Made by a program: the position numbers and the translations under genes. Below, one piece after another: positions 32,788 to 40,637 of a stretch of DNA of 40,637 nucleotides (position 1 is the first letter of the stretch; the number at the start of each line of letters is the position of its first letter). This DNA is from Parcubacteria group bacterium M6-OD1-3. GTDB lineage: Bacteria; Patescibacteriota; Minisyncoccia; Moranbacterales; UBA9337. The notes below the pieces were generated by a model. That model searched no databases, was not told the DNA's origin, and saw nothing but the letters and a program-made list of their open reading frames with translations. The stretch is from contig LSNR01000019.1 in the NCBI GenBank assembly GCA_003056165.1, forward strand, positions 1 through 40,637. The letters are read 5' to 3'.

Positions 32788-35700
32788 ATGAAGATGCAAA
32801 AAAAGAAAAATCAAGAACAAAATATAATAAAACAAAAATGTTCAAAACTAAAAAATGTGCTATTTTTTGGGTTTTTGAAAATAGGCAAAAAGAAAAAGAT
32901 TGTTAATTTAAAGAATGAAATAGATAATAGCCCTAATAGTTTAGGACAATATTTAAAAGAATATAAGCTAAAAACAAGAAAAAGTTTAGGGCATTCATTT
33001 ATAATAAGAGCTTGGTTACTAAGGTTACTTGATTTTTTTGTAGGTTTGTTTCGTTTTATTTTCAAGACAATAAAATGGTCATCTCTTAGGGGTGTGGTGG
33101 TTATTTTATTGTTTGTTTTTGTGATAGGATCAAACCCTCAGGTATTAAGTGCCCCCCAATCAAAAACAATTAGTTCTAAATCTGAATGGGAAGAAGGGGA
33201 TTTTAACAATACAAAAACAACATTATCTAGTGGAAAAATACAGCTAAAATCTGATGGTAGTTGGACAGCAAGAACATGGTCACCAAGTCCTGATAATATT
33301 TCTTTTGGCTCAACTTCTGTTTTGGTGGGGGATTATCTATATGTTGTTCGTGGTTATGGTGATAAGGCTCTTTTCAGATATGACATCAATGAAAACAAAT
33401 GGGACACTATTCAAGATCTTCCACAAGCTGCTCACTATGGTTGTGATGCTACATACGATGGTTCGGCGGGCATTTATTTTACTTTTGGAGGATACTCCAA
33501 GGATTTTTATTATTATAATATTGAGAATGATAGTTGGACAAAATTGCCAGATCTGTTAGATACTATCTATCAAGGATCAAGTATTACTTCTGATGGGACA
33601 AATGTTTATATTACCAGAGGACAAAACTCTACTGACTTTTGGAGATATGATATTTCTGAGGGGTCTTGGTATAATCTTTCTCCGTCGCCGGCGACTCTTT
33701 ACAGAGGAAGTAATATGGTTTATGGTCAAAACGGTTATTTATATATAAACAGGGGATATAATAGAAATACTTTTTACCGTTATGATATTGCCAATAACAT
33801 TTGGGATACAATGACCAATGCACCAATTACTTTTTATGGAGAGCAAAAAGGGGTATATTATAATGGTTATGTTTATTTCTTAAGATCTAATAATAATACT
33901 GGTTTTGTTCGGTATAATATTTCAACAAATACATGGGACACCTTGGAAGATGCTCCAGCAACAACAAACTATTCTTCTTTAACTTATAATAGCGATGATG
34001 GATATATTTACGCCATTCGTGGTAACGGACAATATCAATTATGGAAATTTGATCCAAGTGCCGGAACAAGTGGTAAATGGATTGGTCCCAAAAATACTCC
34101 AGGGGGTATTAATACAGGAGGAGATCTTATTTGGAATGAAGTGGAAGGTGTTGGAGCTTATGTTTATGCTATTAGGGGAGGAAGTAATTTATATAGATTT
34201 GATATTAACACCAACGATTGGAGTACAATGACAAATTCTCCAGCAACTTTAAGTTACGGAACCAAGGGAACATATTATAACGGATATATTTATATTCCTC
34301 GAGGTGGTAATACAGCAACATTTTACAGCTATAATACGGCAACAGATACCTGGAGTTCTTTAGCTGATGCTCCGGCAAACTTAAATCATGGTAGCTCGGC
34401 CGCTTATAATAGCGGAGATGGATATATTTATATTTCTAGAGGGGCTGCGTCTAATGATTTTTATCGTTATGATATTGCTGGCAATAGCTGGACACAAATG
34501 ACCGATATTAAAGCGGATGATGCCGATTATAGAGTTTATGTTGGTGGACAGATGGAATCTGATGGAACTAATTTATACTTAATGCCTGGTGATGGAGAAA
34601 CGGCATTTTTAAAATACAATACATCTTCTAATAGTTGGAGTAAATTGTCAGCTACTCCATTTGCTCAATATTATGGAACGGATATGACATATCATAATGG
34701 TAAAATATATGCTATAGCGGGATACTATAAAGATGAATTATGGGAATATGATATTTCTGGAAATTTATGGAGACAACTTCCATCTAATCAAAAATATACA
34801 TATGGAAGAGGTCCATATAACGGCGCATCCTTGGAGTATGCTGGAGATAATTCTTTTTATGCTACTCCCGGAATGGGATTAACCGATATGTGGAGTTATA
34901 GTTTAAGTGCAAGTAGCTATTTACTATCTGGAACATATACTAGCAATACGATAGATCTTTCATATGTGAACAGCTGGATATCTGTAACGGCAACTGACGA
35001 TACGCCAAGCAATACATCTATAACTTATGAAACTAGAACAAGCAGTGATGGAGAAACATGGTCTACTTGGCAAGCTCTTTCTGGAACGGATATTCAGTCA
35101 CCAACTAACCGTTATATTCAAGTGAAAATAACCCTATCCTCAACTGACGGAGCTAGTACTCCAACTGTTGATGATTTTACAATTTCCTATAATAGTGAAG
35201 AAGTTGAACCAGTAAATCCATCTAGTGTTAAAGCTTATTCTCAGCAGATAAATGGTGACACTTTAACATCGGAGACTGCTTACAATCATGCACATCCTTA
35301 TTTTTCATGGACCGGAGCAACGGACAATGGTTCTGGTGTTGATGGATATTGGGTTTATTTTGGAACAGATAATAATGCTGATCCAGCAATAAGTGGAGTG
35401 TTTCAAGAAGACACAACTTATAGTGTGAATTTGGCGATGAATACAGGTAACTATTATTTACTTATAAAAACTCAAGATAATGATGGAAATATTTCTAGCT
35501 CATCCTGGAATGCATTTATTTACAATTATAATGGAGTGTCACCATTTTTAACGGAAGATAAATCGAGTCAATCTGACTTTGATCTAGGTAGTTTTGATAA
35601 AATGACAACATTAGGTGAAGGCTCCATGAGATTGAATTCAGTTAATGGTTTTTGGAATGAAAGTAGAATGTCTTATGCTCCAGGAGGAATTCGTTATGGA

Positions 35701-38700
35701 GGAGAACTTGCTTATGCGAATAGTGAAGAAAAATTGTATACTTTCAGAGGAAATAATACTCTTAGTTTTTACTCTTATGACTTAAGTACAAATGTATGGA
35801 ATATTTTGGCTGATGCTCCAGCAACAGTGCGAATGGGTGGAACAGTGATTAACGGACCAGATGGTTATTTATATGCTTCTAGAGGAAATAATACTCCAGA
35901 ATTTTGGCGCTATGATATTGTTAATGATGTGTGGGAAGTTATGGCTAGTGCACCGAAAAATTTTTATTATGGTGGTTCTCTTAGTTATGACGGTTCAAGA
36001 TATGTATATGCTTTGCCAGGTAACGATGATGCCTTTTATAGATATGATACGCAAAATAATATTTGGACAACTTTATCTAACGCAGAATTTGGTAATCCTA
36101 ATGAAGTAGATGGTCAAAGAGTTTATGTGGGCTCGGATAGTGTCTATGATGAAAGAAATAATGTTTATGTTTTGCAGGGAAACTATTATCCATATTTCGG
36201 AAAATATTCTATTGGTGATGATCAAGAGAATGGAGAAACCGCTGATACTTGGACAGTATTAGCACCAGCACCAGCAGGAATTTATGCCGGGGGAAGCTTA
36301 ACTTATAGTGCTGATACAAATGCTATATATATGCTCAGTGGTAATTGGCGTCAGAATTTTTTCAAATATGATATAGCTTCAGATACTTGGACACAACTTC
36401 CACAAATTCCTTTTTATGTAGAATACGGTGCTTCACTCAAAGCAGTAAATGGTTATATCTATGCCACTAGAGGTGCAGGATCAACTGGATTTTATCGCTT
36501 CAATATTGAAGAAAGTTCATGGGAGGTTCCTCAGAGAGGATTTTTTGGTCCTTCTAATAATTCTGGAAGTAGTTATTTCGGCTTCTACTATGGGACAGAA
36601 ATAGCTAATGATAATAGCGATAATATCTATATTGTTAGGGGTTATCGTGATAATACTTTTGGGCGATATAATATTAAATCAGGAGAATTTACAGAGTTAG
36701 CAAGAACACCAGTTGGTGTCTATAACGGGGCAGCAATGATTTTCAATGAAGACGAGAATGCTTTTTATTTAACTTCAGGAGATATCAGAACCAGAGTCAC
36801 AGGTGCTAATAATTATTTTATGAAATATTCAGTTAGTACTGACACATGGGAAACAATAACAACTGACCCCGTTCCAATACAGACGAGCTATGGTTCATCA
36901 ATGACTTATGATGGAGAAAGATATATTTATTTGACTAGAGGAAGTAATTCTAATAGTTGGTGGCGATATGATACTCAGGCTAGTGCTGGTTCCCGATGGT
37001 CTTCGATTTTACCGACAATTTCTGGCTGGACTCAAGGTTACGGAGGAAGAATAATTTTACGCGGAAATTACATTTATTCTATTCGTGGACAAAATACAAA
37101 TACTTTTTGGCGTTATGATATTTCTGCTGGATCATGGATGCAGTTGGCAAATACTCCAGGAAATGTTTATATTGGGGGATCCTTGACTGATGGGGAAGAT
37201 GGATATTTGTATGTAACCAGTGGATATAATAGAGATGATTATTATCGTTACAACATAGCAAATGACACTTGGGAAGAAATTTCCAATGTTCCGGGACAAG
37301 TTTATCAGGGAGGTGCTTCTGTTTATTATCAAAATAGAATTTGGACTACTGCTGGAACTGGAGCTAATTCTTATAGAGATGGTCTGTACAGTTATGTTAT
37401 CGGTTCAGAAAGTGTCGGTAGTGGTTTTGAAAAAAATGGAGAATATATTTCTGAGTCGACAGATTTGTTATCAGTTTATCGTTGGGCAAATTTAACTATA
37501 AACTATGAAAAACCAAATAACACTAGCGTTGCTATTTATACAAGAACTTCCGATAATGACTCAACTTGGTCTTCATGGGATAGAGTTTCCAATGAAAAAA
37601 GTCTTGGCTCGAATCAATATAGATATAATATTGTTTCGCCAGCAAGTGAGTATATTCAAATTAAGGCAGAACTTACTTCTGGTGATCAAATATTTTCTCC
37701 AAAAATCAACAATTATCAAATAAATTATTATCAAGATATTCAAGCTCCGTCAAATCCGACTACAGTTTCTGCATTTGATTCTTCATTGAAAGAAAATAGC
37801 GTAGCGGACGGATCTTGGTATAATAATGCAAGCCCTTATTTTGAGTGGCCGGTAGCAGAGGGCGCTGGTGGCGCTAGTGACGGCTCTGGAGGTTCGGGTG
37901 TAGTTGGTTATTGGGTTTATTTTGGGACAAATGTTGATGCGGATCCTTTTGTAGATGGAACCTATCAAGCAACCACAAATTATACAGCTAACAGTTTAAT
38001 ATCGGGAGAAATTTATTATTTGAAAATTAAAGCAGTTGATGATGCTGGAATGATACCAGCGAGTGCTTTTAGTGCTTTTACTTATAAATTTGATAGTACT
38101 TCGCCAACCAATCCGTCGGATATTTCTGTAACTCCGGCTGGATTTACTGCTTCTGATGATTATGACTTTGTTTGGGAGAGCGATGTTTCTGATGTTGGTT
38201 CAGGTGTTAGTAAATTTCAGTATAGGACTGGTGGAGATGATACTGATGTATGGTATGATATAGCGGATATTTCGACGGTGGCAATTAGTTTGCCTAATAA
38301 TGATCATATCGTCGGAGCTTATCAATCTGGAAAAAATTGGCTTTATTTGCGAGTGGTTGATAATGCTGGAAATGTTTCAGAGCCAATGGCACAAGAGTAT
38401 TATTATAGCGCTGATGCACCATCTCCCCCAGAAAACCTAACTGTTGATCCAGCTTATTCTACTGGTAATTTATTTTCTTTTGAATGGGAACAACCGTCTT
38501 CATTTATTGGAGATACTGATAAGTTAAAATATTTTTACTCTGTTAATACTTTGCCAAATGCTTATAATACAACAGAAACTTCATTGAAAGCTGCTGGTCC
38601 TGGCCCATTTGCTACTCAAAAAGGTTCTAATAGATTTTATGTTGTAGCAATGGATGAGGCGGGAAATATTAATTATGATCTATATGCATACGCTGATTTT

Positions 38701-40233
38701 ACAGCTGACACAACTGCACCAGGAGCGCCAATAAATGTACAAATATTTGATACTTCTGATAGAGAAAATCAAGAATATAGTGTGGCAATAAAATGGAGTC
38801 CCCCAACATCCGTTGATGAAGACAATTTTTCTGGTTATGTGATTTATCGTTCTTTAGAAGAAAATGGTACCTATAAAGAAATAGCGACAACTTCTGGAAC
38901 GGCTTATGTAGACACAGGCTTGGAAAGTATACAATACTTCTATTATGTAAAGTCAAAAGATAATACTAATAATCTTTCCGTGGCATCTAGCACAACAAAC
39001 ATTATTCCTACTGGAAGATATACCACTCCGCCAAAACTTACTCAGGAGCCAAAAGTTACTATTAAATCATTTATTGCCAGTTTTAACTGGGGAACCAATC
39101 GTGTTGCTAGTTCTTTTGTGGAATATGGAAAGACTATTTCTCTTAGTAAGACCAACGGTCAAGTTGATAGTGTTACTGATCATACGGTAAATATTTCTGG
39201 ATTAAGTGCTAGTACGAAATATTTTTATAGAGTTAAATATATAGATCCAGATGGAAATATTGGTACATCTGATATTGGAAATTTTACTACGTTAGATCCG
39301 CCAGTTGTTTCCGATTTTACTGTTGGTGATATTAGTTTGGATACAGCATATATTTCTTGGACAACAAATACGGCGGCGACTTGTACTCTTAAATATGGTG
39401 CAGGGAGTTATGCTAGTTCAATTGAAGAAATTGGTAGCGCCACTAAACATGTTCAAAAACTAGTTGGGTTAATAGCGGAAACAACTTATCAAGTACAAAC
39501 CTCTTGTATAGATAGTGATCTTAATGAATTTAGCTCTGATCAGTACAATTTTTCTACGCCAGTTAAACCTGTAGCAAAGGATGTTAAAGTGGAGAATAAA
39601 GAAAATGTAGACATTCCTACAGTCACAATTGAATACACCACTAATGTTCCGACGACGACTCATATATTTTTTAAGCACAATGATGAGGGGTCGCCACATA
39701 CATTTTTAAATGAAAAAAAGGTAACTGAACACAAAGCAGAAATTGAAGGATTAGATCCAGCAAAAGAATATATGCTTACCATTTCAGGAACGGATGAAAA
39801 TGGAATTGAAGTAGATTCTATTGAGCAAAAAATTACAACTAAGTCTGATTCGCGACCACCAGAAATTCTTGTAAATAGGGCTGTTGGAAAAGTATTGGGG
39901 AGAGGCAATGATGCTCAAGCAAATATTTATGTTAAAATAGAAACAAACGAAACAACGAAAGTTAAAATAAAATACACACAAGGAGTTACAGTTTCCAATT
40001 TCGAACAATCTACTGGAGAGGATCCATTAAATACTTATCATCTAATAACCATTCCAGCAAAAATTGGACAAATTTACAGCTACCAAGCTGAGGTGTATGA
40101 TGAAGCAGGAAACTTAACAACTACAAAAGCAGCTACTGTTGTAGTAGAAAATGCTAGATCATCAGCATTTGAAATTGTTGCTGGAACAGCTACCAAGCGT
40201 TTTGGGTGGTTATCAAATTTATGGGGAAGATAA
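32788..40233 (+). CDS. Giant cell-surface protein: N-terminal TM, two Kelch/beta-propeller blocks, lectin-like and Fn3-like domains
   Basis: 2481 aa single ORF; N-terminal TM GVVVILLFVFVIGSNPQVLSA; repeated (Y/F)xYDI-x(5)-W-x(10)-YG/GG...YIYxxRG units; Fn3-like domains with NxS/T and SSxY patterns. Confidence 0.9.
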   Translation: MKMQKKKNQEQNIIKQKCSKLKNVLFFGFLKIGKKKKIVNLKNEIDNSPNSLGQYLKEYKLKTRKSLGHSFIIRAWLLRLLDFFVGLFRFIFKTIKWSSLRGVVVILLFVFVIGSNPQVLSAPQSKTISSKSEWEEGDFNNTKTTLSSGKIQLKSDGSWTARTWSPSPDNISFGSTSVLVGDYLYVVRGYGDKALFRYDINENKWDTIQDLPQAAHYGCDATYDGSAGIYFTFGGYSKDFYYYNIENDSWTKLPDLLDTIYQGSSITSDGTNVYITRGQNSTDFWRYDISEGSWYNLSPSPATLYRGSNMVYGQNGYLYINRGYNRNTFYRYDIANNIWDTMTNAPITFYGEQKGVYYNGYVYFLRSNNNTGFVRYNISTNTWDTLEDAPATTNYSSLTYNSDDGYIYAIRGNGQYQLWKFDPSAGTSGKWIGPKNTPGGINTGGDLIWNEVEGVGAYVYAIRGGSNLYRFDINTNDWSTMTNSPATLSYGTKGTYYNGYIYIPRGGNTATFYSYNTATDTWSSLADAPANLNHGSSAAYNSGDGYIYISRGAASNDFYRYDIAGNSWTQMTDIKADDADYRVYVGGQMESDGTNLYLMPGDGETAFLKYNTSSNSWSKLSATPFAQYYGTDMTYHNGKIYAIAGYYKDELWEYDISGNLWRQLPSNQKYTYGRGPYNGASLEYAGDNSFYATPGMGLTDMWSYSLSASSYLLSGTYTSNTIDLSYVNSWISVTATDDTPSNTSITYETRTSSDGETWSTWQALSGTDIQSPTNRYIQVKITLSSTDGASTPTVDDFTISYNSEEVEPVNPSSVKAYSQQINGDTLTSETAYNHAHPYFSWTGATDNGSGVDGYWVYFGTDNNADPAISGVFQEDTTYSVNLAMNTGNYYLLIKTQDNDGNISSSSWNAFIYNYNGVSPFLTEDKSSQSDFDLGSFDKMTTLGEGSMRLNSVNGFWNESRMSYAPGGIRYGGELAYANSEEKLYTFRGNNTLSFYSYDLSTNVWNILADAPATVRMGGTVINGPDGYLYASRGNNTPEFWRYDIVNDVWEVMASAPKNFYYGGSLSYDGSRYVYALPGNDDAFYRYDTQNNIWTTLSNAEFGNPNEVDGQRVYVGSDSVYDERNNVYVLQGNYYPYFGKYSIGDDQENGETADTWTVLAPAPAGIYAGGSLTYSADTNAIYMLSGNWRQNFFKYDIASDTWTQLPQIPFYVEYGASLKAVNGYIYATRGAGSTGFYRFNIEESSWEVPQRGFFGPSNNSGSSYFGFYYGTEIANDNSDNIYIVRGYRDNTFGRYNIKSGEFTELARTPVGVYNGAAMIFNEDENAFYLTSGDIRTRVTGANNYFMKYSVSTDTWETITTDPVPIQTSYGSSMTYDGERYIYLTRGSNSNSWWRYDTQASAGSRWSSILPTISGWTQGYGGRIILRGNYIYSIRGQNTNTFWRYDISAGSWMQLANTPGNVYIGGSLTDGEDGYLYVTSGYNRDDYYRYNIANDTWEEISNVPGQVYQGGASVYYQNRIWTTAGTGANSYRDGLYSYVIGSESVGSGFEKNGEYISESTDLLSVYRWANLTINYEKPNNTSVAIYTRTSDNDSTWSSWDRVSNEKSLGSNQYRYNIVSPASEYIQIKAELTSGDQIFSPKINNYQINYYQDIQAPSNPTTVSAFDSSLKENSVADGSWYNNASPYFEWPVAEGAGGASDGSGGSGVVGYWVYFGTNVDADPFVDGTYQATTNYTANSLISGEIYYLKIKAVDDAGMIPASAFSAFTYKFDSTSPTNPSDISVTPAGFTASDDYDFVWESDVSDVGSGVSKFQYRTGGDDTDVWYDIADISTVAISLPNNDHIVGAYQSGKNWLYLRVVDNAGNVSEPMAQEYYYSADAPSPPENLTVDPAYSTGNLFSFEWEQPSSFIGDTDKLKYFYSVNTLPNAYNTTETSLKAAGPGPFATQKGSNRFYVVAMDEAGNINYDLYAYADFTADTTAPGAPINVQIFDTSDRENQEYSVAIKWSPPTSVDEDNFSGYVIYRSLEENGTYKEIATTSGTAYVDTGLESIQYFYYVKSKDNTNNLSVASSTTNIIPTGRYTTPPKLTQEPKVTIKSFIASFNWGTNRVASSFVEYGKTISLSKTNGQVDSVTDHTVNISGLSASTKYFYRVKYIDPDGNIGTSDIGNFTTLDPPVVSDFTVGDISLDTAYISWTTNTAATCTLKYGAGSYASSIEEIGSATKHVQKLVGLIAETTYQVQTSCIDSDLNEFSSDQYNFSTPVKPVAKDVKVENKENVDIPTVTIEYTTNVPTTTHIFFKHNDEGSPHTFLNEKKVTEHKAEIEGLDPAKEYMLTISGTDENGIEVDSIEQKITTKSDSRPPEILVNRAVGKVLGRGNDAQANIYVKIETNETTKVKIKYTQGVTVSNFEQSTGEDPLNTYHLITIPAKIGQIYSYQAEVYDEAGNLTTTKAATVVVENARSSAFEIVAGTATKRFGWLSNLWGR

Positions 40234-40238
40234 AAAAT

Positions 40239-40637
40239 ATGCAAAATAATACAAATAATAACGAGAAAAAGGTTGCTGTTAAAGTTAGTGGCGTTGAGAA
40301 AAGTTTTCGTGTTGGAGAAAATAACATTAAAGTTCTCTTTGGTATTGATATAAAAATAAACAAGGGCGACTTTGCTATGCTGGTTGGTCCGTCTGGTTGT
40401 GGGAAATCGACACTATTGCATACCATTTACGGATTGGAACGTCCAGATAAAGGAGGTGTAGTCATCGATGGAGAAAGTATTTGGGAACATACTAAAAATT
40501 GGCGTGCCAGTTTTAGAAATCAGAAAGTTGGTTTTATTCCACAACAAACTTTTTGGATTAAATCGCTCAGTGTTGTGGAAAATATTGCTGTACCCGCTAT
40601 AATTGGTGGAGGTTCGGTTCAGTGTGTGCGTGGTCGG
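40239..40637 (+). CDS. ABC transporter ATP-binding protein (LolD/MacB-like), truncated at window end
   Basis: ATG 40239, MQNNTNNNEKKVAVKVSGVEKSFRVGENNIKVLFGIDIKINKGDFAMLVGPSGCGKSTLLHTIYGLERPDKG...GFIPQQTFWIKSLSVVENIAVP; missed by the ORF track because it is open at the right edge. Confidence 0.9.
   Translation, partial: MQNNTNNNEKKVAVKVSGVEKSFRVGENNIKVLFGIDIKINKGDFAMLVGPSGCGKSTLLHTIYGLERPDKGGVVIDGESIWEHTKNWRASFRNQKVGFIPQQTFWIKSLSVVENIAVPAIIGGGSVQCVRGR

Noticed and set aside
33268-37400. Considered DNA-level tandem repeat array
   Set aside because: Repeats are protein-level Kelch units with diverged DNA; no long exact DNA repeats noticed.
40600-40637. Slightly GC-richer terminal bases (GGTTCGGTTCAGTGTGTGCGTGGTCGG) as a possible assembly-edge artefact
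   Set aside because: Too short to judge and the reading frame stays open.

Overview
AT-rich, gene-dense bacterial window. Gene content and style suggest a Patescibacteria/CPR-like genome; this is inference, as no rRNA or marker phylogeny was available. Recognisable housekeeping genes: type-4 Fe-S uracil-DNA glycosylase, YbaB, YchF, PBP1A-type transglycosylase/transpeptidase, ADP-forming acyl-CoA synthetase, ThiI, RuvC, RecJ, CPH-motif P1B copper ATPase, and a pilC-histidine kinase-response regulator-pilB locus followed by cell-wall hydrolases. The most interesting region is 11.6-18.3 kb. It has a 7TM protein, an ATP-grasp/RimB-like protease fusion, three more ATP-grasp ligases (one CphA-like) and an N-formylglutamate-amidohydrolase-like protein. 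It looks like a peptide or amide-tag synthesis and removal system. A 38-bp exact direct repeat encoding the C-terminus of the last ATP-grasp flanks the amidohydrolase gene, suggesting insertion or recombination. The right end carries a small HTH protein with an attenuator-like leader, a 2481-aa surface protein with two duplicated Kelch/beta-propeller modules plus Fn3-like domains, and the start of an ABC transporter ATPase. No tRNA, rRNA, CRISPR array or recognisable transposase was seen.
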